Shown: in pieces, positions 33,501-41,582 of the stretch | How the letters are laid out: the number at the start of each line of letters is the position of its first letter | How positions within the stretch are numbered: the stretch's first letter is position 1 | NCBI GenBank assembly: GCA_964565705.1 | Contig: CAZMGD010000014.1 | Location: forward strand, 1-55,094 | Source of the DNA: CAZMGD01 sp964565705 | GTDB taxonomy: Bacteria; Actinomycetota; Acidimicrobiia; Acidimicrobiales; Ilumatobacteraceae | Direction: 5' to 3' | Length of the DNA: 55,094 nt | The notes under the pieces: generated by a model | Databases searched by the model: none | The model's input: the letters and a program-made list of their open reading frames with translations, nothing else | What the model was told of the DNA's origin: nothing | Made by a program: the position numbers and the translations under genes

Positions 33501-35174
33501 CTACTGGACGTGTGCTGCGGCGTGGGTCCGCTCGACGTGCGCGCGGGCGTGGGCCATCGCCTCGTCGAGGCGGTCGAACACGTGGCGCTCGTCGGCGAGG
33601 CGGTCGAGCACGCCGACGGCGCGCATCGTGCGCAGGTGCTCCGGGCGGGGACGTTTGATGAGCACTGTGATGTGGCGCGACTCGAGTTCGGCAACGATCT
33701 CGCCGAGCGCCTGGGCGCCCGTGGCGTCGAGCACCTGGAGGTCGGGCAAGCGCAGCACGACGACGTCGACATCGGTCACGGCGGTCAGCTCGGTGAGGAA
33801 GCGTTGGGCCGCACCGAAGAACAAGGCGCCGTCGAGGCGATACACGAGGATGTGCTGTTGCAGCAGGCGTTGCTCGTCGTCCGGGTCGATCGAGTCCTCG
33901 ACGATCTCGGGTGCGGCCGACGCAGCGCGGGCCACGGCGCGCAGGGCCAGGAGCGCGGCCATGGCGATCCCGATCTCGACCGCGACGATCAGGTCGAACG
34001 CGACGGTGACCGCCGCGGTGACCACCAGCACCACGGCGTCGCTGCGCGTGGCGCGCACGACGGCGCGGACGTTGTGCGGCTCCACCATCCGCACCGCGGT
34101 GACCATCAGGACACCGGAGAGCGCGGCGAGCGGGATCTCGGCGACGAGCGATCCACCGAGGAACACGACCGCCACGAGCACGATCGAGTGTGTGATCGCC
34201 GACACGCGGGTGCGCGCCCCGCCCCGCACGTTCACCGCCGTCCGGGCGATCGCGCCGGTGGCCGGCATGCCACCGAACAGCGGAGCCGCGATGTTCGCCA
34301 GCCCCTGCCCGAACAGCTCGCGGTCCGGGTCGTGGCGAGGGGTGTCGGCCATCCCGTCGGCGACCTTCGCCGACAAGAGGCTCTCGATCGCGGCGAGGAG
34401 CGCGACCGCGAGGGCAGGTCCGAACAGCGCGCGGACGCTGGTGACGCTCGCGTCGGGCAGCGACGGTGCCGGCAGCGAGTCCGGAAGGGCACCGATCAGC
34501 GCGATGCCGGCATGGGTGATGTGCACGACGACCGTGGCGACGACGACGGCGATCAGCGACGCGGGCAACGAGCGGCGCACCCGGGGCAGCGCGATCATCA
34601 CGGCCGCGACGAGAGCGACGACGGCGAGCGCTTGCCACGAACCGTCGCCAGCGAACGCGGCACGCAGCGCGCGCCATGCGACCGCGGCAGTGTTCTCACC
34701 CTCCGGTTTGGGCACCCCGAGCGCTGCGGGCACCTGCTGGAGGAAGATGATCGCGGCGATGCCAACGGTGAAGCCCTCGATCACCGGCCAGGGGATGTAC
34801 GCCAGCAGGCGGCCGACCCGAGCGAATGCGGCGATCACGATGATCACCCCGGCGATCACGCCGAGGAGGGCGACCGCGCTCGCGCCGTACTTCGCCACGA
34901 CCGGCACGAGCACCACGGTCATCGCCCCGGTCGGTCCCGACACCTGCACGTTCGATCCGCCGAAGACGGCCGCGACCAGTCCTGCGACGATCGCCGTGAT
35001 GAGCCCTGCCTGGGCCCCGAGCCCGGTCGTGATCCCGAACGCCAACGCCAGCGGCAGGGCCACTACCCCCACCGTCAGCCCGGCGACGAGGTCCGCACGC
35101 CATGACGAGCGCAACCCGGCGTAGTCCGCGCGCCGCGGCAGCATTCCCTTGACCGACGACGCGACGGCGCTCAC
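33501..35174 (-). CDS. SulP family anion permease with STAS domain (copy 3, ArsR-linked)
   Basis: A 557-aa SulP protein of the BicA/DauA-like branch. Its first signature reads GLTVGVVALPLALAFGITTG, with Leu-Ala-Leu-Ala-Phe in place of Gln-Ala-Met-Ala-Tyr. The core SGPTGAMTVVLVPV and TGAIARTAVNVRGGARTRVS follow. The C-terminal STAS domain has VLDATGAQALGEIV. The ATG overlaps the upstream arsR stop as ATGA, so both are made together. Similar ArsR-SulP pairs are frequent in bacteria. Bicarbonate or sulfate are candidate substrates. Confidence 0.94.
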   Translation of the reverse strand: MSAVASSVKGMLPRRADYAGLRSSWRADLVAGLTVGVVALPLALAFGITTGLGAQAGLITAIVAGLVAAVFGGSNVQVSGPTGAMTVVLVPVVAKYGASAVALLGVIAGVIIVIAAFARVGRLLAYIPWPVIEGFTVGIAAIIFLQQVPAALGVPKPEGENTAAVAWRALRAAFAGDGSWQALAVVALVAAVMIALPRVRRSLPASLIAVVVATVVVHITHAGIALIGALPDSLPAPSLPDASVTSVRALFGPALAVALLAAIESLLSAKVADGMADTPRHDPDRELFGQGLANIAAPLFGGMPATGAIARTAVNVRGGARTRVSAITHSIVLVAVVFLGGSLVAEIPLAALSGVLMVTAVRMVEPHNVRAVVRATRSDAVVLVVTAAVTVAFDLIVAVEIGIAMAALLALRAVARAASAAPEIVEDSIDPDDEQRLLQQHILVYRLDGALFFGAAQRFLTELTAVTDVDVVVLRLPDLQVLDATGAQALGEIVAELESRHITVLIKRPRPEHLRTMRAVGVLDRLADERHVFDRLDEAMAHARAHVERTHAAAHVQ

Positions 35175-35536
35175 CGTCGACCTGAACGGGTCAGTCCGGC
35201 GAGCAGGTCGCGCGTCTCCTCCAGGGAGCAGAGCAACAGGCGTTTCGCCACGTCGAGCAGTTCACTGACCAAGGGATCGCGCAGTGCATAGAACACGTTC
35301 GAACGCACCCGGCGCGTGTTGACCAGACCGGCCCGTCGGAGCACGCCGAGCTGCTGCGACAGGTGTGACATCTCGATCCCGACGAGCGGTTGGAGCTCAC
35401 CGACGGACCGTTCGCCGATGGCCAGCACCTCGAGCACGCGGATGCGAGCGGGGTGGGCGAGCGCCTTGAACAGCTCCGCCTTCACCTCCGACAGGGGAAC
35501 CGACGATCCGGAACGCTCTTCCCACTGCTTCGGCAC
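35171..35536 (-). CDS. ArsR-family winged-helix repressor
   Basis: A 121-aa ArsR/SmtB-type regulator. The wHTH reads LFKALAHPARIRVLEVLA, MSHLSQQLGVLRRAGLVNTRR and VFYALRD. The alpha-3 ELCVC-type metal site is not present. A single Cys sits near the C-terminus (LLLCSLEE), so effector sensing is not by the classical motif. It starts at GTG 35536, immediately next to a dyad at 35538-35560. It is in one operon with the SulP gene and probably represses it. Confidence 0.92.
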   Translation of the reverse strand: MPKQWEERSGSSVPLSEVKAELFKALAHPARIRVLEVLAIGERSVGELQPLVGIEMSHLSQQLGVLRRAGLVNTRRVRSNVFYALRDPLVSELLDVAKRLLLCSLEETRDLLAGLTRSGRR

Positions 35537-35537
35537 A

Positions 35538-35560
35538 TGATGAATCTATCAAGTCATCAA
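35538..35560. promoter_or_regulatory. Candidate ArsR operator
   Basis: TGATGA and TCATCA face each other across 10 nt, with ATCAA repeated directly inside (ATCTATCAAGTCATCAA). This AT-rich patch stands out from the GC-rich surroundings. It sits directly upstream of the arsR GTG, so bound repressor would block transcription of arsR-sulP. Confidence 0.6.
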
Positions 35561-35657
35561 GGCCTCTGCATCGTCAGGGTGAACGTCGCGTCAGTTGCTG
35601 TGGCCGTGCCAAGCTGTGGCGGACAGCAATCAGGACAACCAGGCGGAAGCGGTGGCC

Positions 35658-36086
35658 GTGAAGGCATTCATCAACGAGTTCAAAGAGTTCATCAACAAGG
35701 GAAACCTCCTCGGTATCGCGATCGGCTTCGTCATGGGCGTCGCGGTGACCGCCGTGGTGAACGCGCTCGTCGAGAACGTGATCATGCCGATCGTCGCGAT
35801 CCCGTTCGGCAAGCCCAACTTCGATGACGCCCTGATCCTCGAGATCAACGACTCACAGATCAAGTTCGGTGCCTTCCTGACAGCGGTCGTGAGCTTCCTC
35901 GCGATCGGGTTCACGGTGTTCCTGATCCTCAAGGCGTACAACAGGGCGACCGGCGTCGATCCGAATGCTCCCGCTCCGCCGAGCGAGGCCGACTTGCTCG
36001 GCGGGATCCTCGAGGAGATGCGCGGCATGCGCGCCGACATCGCTTCCGACGGCGGGCGCCGCGACTCCGGTCCGCCGACAAGCTGA
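35658..36086 (+). CDS. mscL: Large-conductance mechanosensitive channel
   Basis: Opens under membrane tension to release solutes on osmotic downshock. The 142-aa protein has the N-terminal amphipathic helix (FINEFKEFINKGN), the pore-lining TM1 (IAIGFVMGVAVTAVVNALVENVIMPIV), a short periplasmic loop, TM2 (about 77-100) and a C-terminal helical bundle (ADLLGGILEEMRGMRADI). GTG 35658 has GGAAG at proper spacing; GTG 35652 is an alternative. The next gene begins just after its stop. Confidence 0.95.
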   Translation: MKAFINEFKEFINKGNLLGIAIGFVMGVAVTAVVNALVENVIMPIVAIPFGKPNFDDALILEINDSQIKFGAFLTAVVSFLAIGFTVFLILKAYNRATGVDPNAPAPPSEADLLGGILEEMRGMRADIASDGGRRDSGPPTS

Positions 36087-36087
36087 C

Positions 36088-36858
36088 GTGCCCACCCGCA
36101 ACCTGTACCTCTACGAGGTCGTCGACATCGTCGGCCAGGGCCAGTACGACTACATGGAGCACCTCTGGAAGGATCCGGTGCTGCGGATGCCGGAGATGTT
36201 CGGGCTCCAGGGTGCGTTCTACGTCTGCGCCGCTGGCGGGGGGCGCTGGCCCCAGGTCATCAACATCTGGGACATCGGCTCCCTCGGCTGGAAGGGCTGG
36301 GCCTCGAACGTCGACCGCATGAACCTCAAGCGCCGCAAGGCGTTCTACGGCGACTGGTGGGACGAGGCCGCGAAGTGGCGCAGCGGCGGGTTCGACCGGC
36401 TGTGTGCCGGCGTGCCCGGCAGCCCGAGCACCGAAGAGATCAAGGCCGCGGGCATCAAGGGCACACTGTTCGTCAACGAGATCCTCACCGTGCGCCCGGG
36501 CAGCGCGCTGGAGTTCCTCGCCGCGGTCGCCGAGCAGCGCACGCCGCTGCTGGCCGACTACGGCCATCGCCCGACCGGGCTCTACGAGGTCACCTCGAAC
36601 CAGCACGAGGTGGTGATGGTGTGGGCCACCGACATCCCGTCGAACGTGCGCTGGCACCAGAACCGGGACACCACGAGGGGCCTCTGCGACGAAGGCGACG
36701 CCGACGACCGCATCGTCGAGTGGGAGCGGATCTCCGCCCAGTACGTCATCGGCGGCGACACCCACATCATGACGCCCCTGCCGCGCACGGTGTACGGGCC
36801 CGACGAGTGGGAGGACGCCAGCCTCGACGACTGGCTCGAGGCCACCGGCAACGCCTGA
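36088..36858 (+). CDS. Hypothetical protein with duplicated alpha/beta halves (NIPSNAP-like layout)
   Basis: A 256-aa soluble protein with no firm family. Two halves can be seen. The first starts NLYLYEVVDIVGQGQYDYM and ends with an aromatic stretch (WKGWASNVDRM). The second starts TLFVNEILTVRPGSALEFL and ends HEVVMVWATDIPSNVRW. This beta-alpha pattern recalls dimeric ferredoxin-like NIPSNAP proteins, which is inference only. GTG 36088 follows the mscL stop by one nt, so they may be co-transcribed. Confidence 0.6.
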   Translation: MPTRNLYLYEVVDIVGQGQYDYMEHLWKDPVLRMPEMFGLQGAFYVCAAGGGRWPQVINIWDIGSLGWKGWASNVDRMNLKRRKAFYGDWWDEAAKWRSGGFDRLCAGVPGSPSTEEIKAAGIKGTLFVNEILTVRPGSALEFLAAVAEQRTPLLADYGHRPTGLYEVTSNQHEVVMVWATDIPSNVRWHQNRDTTRGLCDEGDADDRIVEWERISAQYVIGGDTHIMTPLPRTVYGPDEWEDASLDDWLEATGNA

Positions 36859-36877
36859 CGGGTGGCAGTGTCGGAGG

Positions 36878-37522
36878 GTGCCACCCGCGCTGACCGCTCC
36901 CCGACTCCCTGATGACCTGACGCCGGTCGAGGTGACCTCGATCGAGGATGACGACGTCTTCGAGGAGGCGGAGCTGCGCGGTGACCTGTCGGGCGCCCAG
37001 GCCCGATCCGTCAGCATCGAGCGGTCGCGGCTCGTCGGGGTGCGGCTCACCGGTGCCGACCTCCCCCGGCTCCGGCTGATCGACTGCGAGCTCGACGGGT
37101 GCGACCTGTCGGGCGCGTTCTTGGAGAAGGGTGGCTGGAACCGCGTCGCGCTGCGCGACTGCCGCTTGTCGGGCACGGTGCTGACCGGCGCGAACCTGCG
37201 CCACGTCCGCTGGACCGGGTGCCGAGCGGACGCCCTGGTCCTCCGGTTCGCCACCGTCGAGCAGCTGTTGATCGAGGACTGCGCGATGACGGGCTCCGAT
37301 CTGGCCTCGACGTCGTTCACCGGCGCGCGGATCCTCGGCACGGATCTGTCGTCGGCCGACGTCTCCCAGGCCGACCTCGCCGGCACCGACCTGCACGGAT
37401 CGGTGCTCGACGGGTTGATCGGCGGCGCGGCGCTGCGCGGCGTCGTCATCGGCAGCGCTCAGATCGTGCCGGTCGCCCTGTCGGTCTTCGTCGGCCTCGG
37501 CATCCGGATCGACGACGAGTAG
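36878..37522 (+). CDS. Pentapeptide-repeat protein
   Basis: A 214-aa protein whose residues about 30-195 form right-handed beta-helix pentapeptide repeats of the A(D/N)Lxx type: GADLPRL, CDLSGAFL, GANLRHV, SDLASTSF, ADVSQADLAGTDLHG. Some members mimic DNA and protect gyrase, but most have no known role. The start is GTG 36878. The C-terminal tail VPVALSVFVGLGIRIDDE is typical of actinobacterial members. Confidence 0.9.
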   Translation: MPPALTAPRLPDDLTPVEVTSIEDDDVFEEAELRGDLSGAQARSVSIERSRLVGVRLTGADLPRLRLIDCELDGCDLSGAFLEKGGWNRVALRDCRLSGTVLTGANLRHVRWTGCRADALVLRFATVEQLLIEDCAMTGSDLASTSFTGARILGTDLSSADVSQADLAGTDLHGSVLDGLIGGAALRGVVIGSAQIVPVALSVFVGLGIRIDDE

Positions 37523-37616
37523 CCGCCGTCAGACCCAGCGCAGCAATGTGAGGGCGCGATTCAACCGCCGCTGGTGGCGGTCGCCGTGCCCGCCCAGTCG
37601 TTGCCCAACGGCGCTG

Positions 37617-38045
37617 TCACGCCGGACAGATCGCTGTGTTCAGGGTTGCAACGCTCGCCTGCACGGTCGCAGCCTGCGGCTTGGCCTCGTCCAGGATCGA
37701 CTGGATCGCCTGATCGTCGGGTGCGTCCTGGAGCTGGTCGGCCAGCGTGTCAGCCTGCGTCTGGAGGTTCTCCCACTCGGCTTCGCCGAGATCCCCAGCG
37801 CTGTCCACCATGTCCTCGCGAGTCGACCTCACCTCGTCAGCGGCCGCCTCGTAGTCGTCCTTGCTGGCCGTGGCCGGGTCGAGCGCCGCCAGGTCGCCCA
37901 CGGCGCTGCCGTAGGCGGCCAGATCCTCGCAGAACGCGGAGTTCGCGTCGACGACGTCGGATGCATCGTCATCACCTCCACACGCAGTCACGGCCACCAC
38001 ACTGAGCAGGCCCACTCCGAGACCGAACAGAAATCGCTTCATCAT
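37617..38045 (-). CDS. Secreted lipoprotein, helical
   Basis: A 142-aa protein with a lipoprotein signal peptide (lipobox AVTAC, lipid on Cys22, followed by GGDDD). The mature part is acidic and helical, including a run with QADTLADQLQD, and keeps two Cys (one early in FCEDLAAYG, one at the end in ICPA) that may pair. No named family. It faces the outside of the membrane. Similar small helical lipoproteins are common in actinobacteria. Confidence 0.8.
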   Translation of the reverse strand: MMKRFLFGLGVGLLSVVAVTACGGDDDASDVVDANSAFCEDLAAYGSAVGDLAALDPATASKDDYEAAADEVRSTREDMVDSAGDLGEAEWENLQTQADTLADQLQDAPDDQAIQSILDEAKPQAATVQASVATLNTAICPA

Positions 38046-38225
38046 TCCTCCTTCCGGTGACCGTACTGCGCGGTGGTCGTGACGCCGGTGACCGGTGTGG
38101 CCTACGCTGCGCCCGTAGGTTCCCGGAGGACGACGCGTCGAGGAGGCTTGGTGACGGATGGCGAGCGAGCAGCGACGGGGCCGACCTGCGATCGCGTGAT
38201 CCGGGCGTCGTAGCGGGGGTCGCGC

Positions 38226-38474
38226 ATGCTGTTCCTGTACCGACCTCGCCAGACGTGGATGCCGTTCCGGTCACCGCGCGGGCTGTCCGAGCAAGCCGCG
38301 TACAACCGCCAGCTCCAAGATCGCTTCGAATCGACGCGTCGAGTCCAACCTGTGGCACCGGCCCGCGAACCCGACGTCGTCACCGGCCTCGCGGATCTCG
38401 GCGAGCTCCATCGGACCGGCGTGCTGACCGACGCCGAGTTCGAGTCGGCGAAGGAGAAGTTGCTCGCCCGATGA
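38226..38474 (+). CDS. SHOCT domain protein
   Basis: An 82-aa protein starting MLFLYRPRQTWMPFR with a C-terminal SHOCT motif (LADLGELHRTGVLTDAEFESAKEKLL). It is common in actinobacteria; SHOCT is a short oligomerisation or binding module. It overlaps the next gene as ATGA, so they are co-translated. Confidence 0.85.
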   Translation: MLFLYRPRQTWMPFRSPRGLSEQAAYNRQLQDRFESTRRVQPVAPAREPDVVTGLADLGELHRTGVLTDAEFESAKEKLLAR

Positions 38475-38938
38475 CCTCCAACCAGGACCGAGCGGCGACG
38501 CTGGTGAAGGCGCTGCGCGCCGGGATCGAGGGCGACCACCCCACGATCCGGCTGGTGTGCACCGACGACGTGCGAGCGTGGACACCGTCGACGTCGACGT
38601 CGTCGCTGAGCGAGCTGCTCGTCGAGTTGGATCGCCGAGATGACGCGTTCGACGCGATCGAGCTCGACGTCGTCGAGCTCGACGTCGGCGGCTCCTACGC
38701 CTGTGTCGAATGGACCGTCGGCATGACCCACAGTGGCACGATCTCGCTCGCCGGCCAGACCATCGAGCCGACCGGGCTGCGCGTCACGTTGCATGGTGTC
38801 ACCGTCGGCGAGTTCGACGGCGAGCGGATCTGCTCGCTGCGTCAGTACTGGGACGAGTTCGCCGTGCTCGAGCAGCTCGGCGTCATGACTCGGCCCGATC
38901 ATGAGGGGGCGTCCCATGAGCGTGCAGGATCAGGCTGA
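38471..38938 (+). CDS. SnoaL/NTF2-like fold protein
   Basis: A 155-aa cone-shaped alpha+beta-barrel protein: an N-terminal helix LVKALRAGIEGDHPTIRLVCTDDV, ACVEWTVGMTHSGTI, and a final IEPTGLRVTLHGVTVGEFDGER followed by LRQYWDEFAVLEQLG. The pattern fits ester cyclase/SnoaL-like proteins. No catalytic residue assignment is possible. It overlaps the next gene by 23 nt. Confidence 0.75.
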   Translation: MTSNQDRAATLVKALRAGIEGDHPTIRLVCTDDVRAWTPSTSTSSLSELLVELDRRDDAFDAIELDVVELDVGGSYACVEWTVGMTHSGTISLAGQTIEPTGLRVTLHGVTVGEFDGERICSLRQYWDEFAVLEQLGVMTRPDHEGASHERAGSG

Positions 38939-40256
38939 GGACGGCCGGAGCCGCCGCGACGTCGTGTCGCGGACGAGTCACGGGGATTGGACTCCGGCGG
39001 CCGACCGTCCCGACCCGATCGAGGTCTTGCTGGCCTCCACGGAGGGTCGCATGGAGGAGTTGGTGCCGATCCGCTTCGGTCGGATGGCGCTGAGCCCGTT
39101 CACGTTCCTCCGCGGTTCGGCGGCGGTGATGACGGCAGATCTGGCGGCGGTGCCGACGACGGGCCTGGAGGTGCAGGCGTGCGGTGATTGTCACCTCATG
39201 AACTTCGGGATGTTCGCCACCCCGGAGCGCAATGTGGTGTTCGGACTGAACGACTTCGACGAGACGATGCCGGGGCCGTGGGAGTGGGATTTGAAGCGGC
39301 TGGTCGCGAGCTTCGTCGTCGCGGCCCGCGATGTGCGGCTCGATGACGACCGGGCGACCGAGGCAGCGGCGAAGGTGGTCCACTCCTATCGGGAGCGGAT
39401 GTGGGAGTTCGCCGACATGAGTCCGCTCGGGATCTGGTACGACCGGATCGACCTGACCCGGGAGATCGAGGCCGCGACCGACAAGGCGACGCGGGCGCGT
39501 CGCGAACGGATGCGAGAGCGGGCCCGCAGGCGCATCGCCGACAACCTGTTCCCCAAGCTCGTCACCAGCGACGGTGCAGCGATGCGCATCGCCGATCAGC
39601 CCCCGCTGATGTTCCACATGCCCGAGCTCACCGACGAGTTCGTGCTCGCGTTCCTCGCGGCCTACCGCGGATCGCTGTCAGACGATCGGCGGGTCTTGTT
39701 CGACCGATATCAATATCGAGACGCGGCGGTCAAGGTGGTCGGGGTGGGCAGTGTCGGCACACGCTGCTTCGTGGTGCTCCTCACGTCCGACGACGGCCAT
39801 CCGCTGCTGCTGCAGGTGAAGGAGGCCAACAACTCGGTGATGGCGCCGTATCTGATCGATGGCCGGGACGGAACCGTCCACAACGGCAAGCGGGTGGTCA
39901 TCGGGCAACACCTCATGCAGCCGGCGAGCGACATCTTCCTCGGCTGGGCCAAGGGCCCCACCGGTCGCGAGTTCTACATCCGCCAGCTTCGCGACATGAA
40001 GCTGTCCGTCACCCTCGCGGCCGACCGCGTCCAGTTCGCGAACCTCGCCACGTACTGCGGCCTCGCGCTCGCCCGCGCCCATGCCAACACCGGCTCCGCC
40101 GCCGCGATCGCGGGCTACCTCGGGACCAGCACCAAGGTCGACCAGGCCTTCGCCCAGTTCGGTGTGGCCTATGCCGACCAGACCGAACGCGACCATCGAG
40201 CCCTCGTCGAGGCAATCGACAGCGGTGCAGTGCCCGCCATCATGGAAACGATGTAG
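38916..40256 (+). CDS. DUF2252 family protein
   Basis: A 446-aa cytosolic protein of the DUF2252 family, which has an APH/kinase-like fold. Markers include VPIRFGRMALSPFTFLRG, CGDCHLMNFGMF (GDxHxxNFG), GLNDFDETMPGPWEWDLKRL, VVGVGSVGTRCFVVLL and REFYIRQLRDMKLS. The Asp/Asn arrangement suggests ATP and metal binding, but no substrate is known. ATG 38916 has GGGGG at good spacing, so the gene begins inside the upstream one. Confidence 0.9.
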   Translation: MSVQDQAEDGRSRRDVVSRTSHGDWTPAADRPDPIEVLLASTEGRMEELVPIRFGRMALSPFTFLRGSAAVMTADLAAVPTTGLEVQACGDCHLMNFGMFATPERNVVFGLNDFDETMPGPWEWDLKRLVASFVVAARDVRLDDDRATEAAAKVVHSYRERMWEFADMSPLGIWYDRIDLTREIEAATDKATRARRERMRERARRRIADNLFPKLVTSDGAAMRIADQPPLMFHMPELTDEFVLAFLAAYRGSLSDDRRVLFDRYQYRDAAVKVVGVGSVGTRCFVVLLTSDDGHPLLLQVKEANNSVMAPYLIDGRDGTVHNGKRVVIGQHLMQPASDIFLGWAKGPTGREFYIRQLRDMKLSVTLAADRVQFANLATYCGLALARAHANTGSAAAIAGYLGTSTKVDQAFAQFGVAYADQTERDHRALVEAIDSGAVPAIMETM

Positions 40257-40264
40257 GTGTTGAC

Positions 40265-40306
40265 ATGAGCGACCAGGACCCGACCGGAAAAGAGCAGCAG
40301 GCGTGA
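40265..40306 (+). CDS. Possible 13-aa coupling peptide
   Basis: ATG 40265 encodes MSDQDPTGKEQQA and stops at a TGA that overlaps the GTG start of the lipid kinase gene as GTGA. It begins 8 nt after the DUF2252 stop with GTAGGTG just upstream. Its geometry suggests translational hand-over rather than a functional peptide. Confidence 0.35.
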   Translation: MSDQDPTGKEQQA

Positions 40307-41562
40307 AGTCCCGTCGTCTCGCTGCCATCGCCGCACTCCTCCTGCTGGCCCTCTCGGTGGTCGCCCTCGTGGCCACCTCCATCCAGGTCTTCCCGCGTGG
40401 CCTGCTCATGGCAGCGATGATGGCGCTGTCGTTCGTCGCCGTGTGGGAGGCGTTCCGCCGGCCTGGTCCCACCCGGACGGTGCTCGCGGTCCTCGCCGGG
40501 CTGCTGCTCGTCGGAGCCATCGCAGTGCTGGTGACCGGACGTGTCCTTGCCGAAGCATTCTTGGCCTTGGGTCTGTTCTGGCTCAGCACGGTCGCGGCTC
40601 GCCGCGCGTTTCAGATCCACGTGGCGCTCCCCCCGGCCGAGCGACCCACGCGGGCGGTGATGATCTGGAACCCACGATCCGGCGGGGGCAAGGCGGCAGC
40701 GGCACATCTCGACGTCGAGGCACGGGCGAGGAACATCGAGCCGATCGAGCTGCGCCCCGGCGACGACCTCCGGGTGTTGGTTCGCGACGCCGTTGCTCGC
40801 GGTGCCGATGCGCTCGCGGCGGCGGGGGGCGACGGCACCCAGGCACTGGTGGCCGCCATCGCCGCCGAGCACGATCTGCCGTTCGCGTGCATCCCGGCAG
40901 GCACCCGGAACCACTTCGCTCTCGACCTCGGTGTCAACCGCGACGACGTCGTCGGCGCACTCGACGCGTTGGTCGACGGCGGCGAACGCCGCGTCGACCT
41001 GGCCGAGGTGAACGGTCGGGTGTTCGTCAACAACGTGTCCCTCGGCCTCTACGCACACGCCGTCCAGAGCGAGGGATATCGCGACGCGAAGCTGCAGACG
41101 ATGATCGACACCGTGCCCAAGTTCGCCGGCACGGCTCCGTCGGGCGACCACGAACTGCGGTACGACGGTCCGAGCGACATCGCAGGTCGGCGAGCGATCG
41201 TCGTCATGGTGTCGAACAACTCCTACCGACTGGGCACGGTGATCGGCTCGGGCACACGCCCGCGCATCGACGACGGCCTGCTCGGTGTCACCGTGCTCGC
41301 TGCCCCTGCGGGCGGCGGACACCGCCCGACCTGGAAGCAGTGGACGGTGCCGTCGTTCACCGTCGAGTCGAACGGCCCGGTACCGGCGGGTGTCGACGGT
41401 GAGGCACTCGTGTTCGATCCGCCGCTGCACTTCACGATCCGGCCGGGGGCGCTCCGCGTGCGCATCGCGCCACAGCACCCCGGCGCCTCGCCGTCAGCCG
41501 CCCAATCGAACGGCCTCGTGGACGCGATCAAGAAGTTGGTGCACATCGTTCGGACGGGCTGA
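40303..41562 (+). CDS. Diacylglycerol kinase-family lipid kinase with membrane anchor
   Basis: A 419-aa protein with three N-terminal hydrophobic helices (about 5-95) and then a DAGK catalytic domain: MIWNPRSGGGKA, the nucleotide loop AAGGDGTQALVAA (about 173-185), and the lipid-binding loop CIPAGTRNHFALDLGV. The C-terminal beta domain has NNVSLGLYAHAV and PAGVDGEALVFDPPLHF. It likely phosphorylates diacylglycerol or a related lipid at the membrane. It follows the DUF2252 gene and converges on a SulP gene. Confidence 0.88.
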   Translation: MKSRRLAAIAALLLLALSVVALVATSIQVFPRGLLMAAMMALSFVAVWEAFRRPGPTRTVLAVLAGLLLVGAIAVLVTGRVLAEAFLALGLFWLSTVAARRAFQIHVALPPAERPTRAVMIWNPRSGGGKAAAAHLDVEARARNIEPIELRPGDDLRVLVRDAVARGADALAAAGGDGTQALVAAIAAEHDLPFACIPAGTRNHFALDLGVNRDDVVGALDALVDGGERRVDLAEVNGRVFVNNVSLGLYAHAVQSEGYRDAKLQTMIDTVPKFAGTAPSGDHELRYDGPSDIAGRRAIVVMVSNNSYRLGTVIGSGTRPRIDDGLLGVTVLAAPAGGGHRPTWKQWTVPSFTVESNGPVPAGVDGEALVFDPPLHFTIRPGALRVRIAPQHPGASPSAAQSNGLVDAIKKLVHIVRTG

Positions 41563-41582
41563 ACCGGCGACATCCTCCTCGG

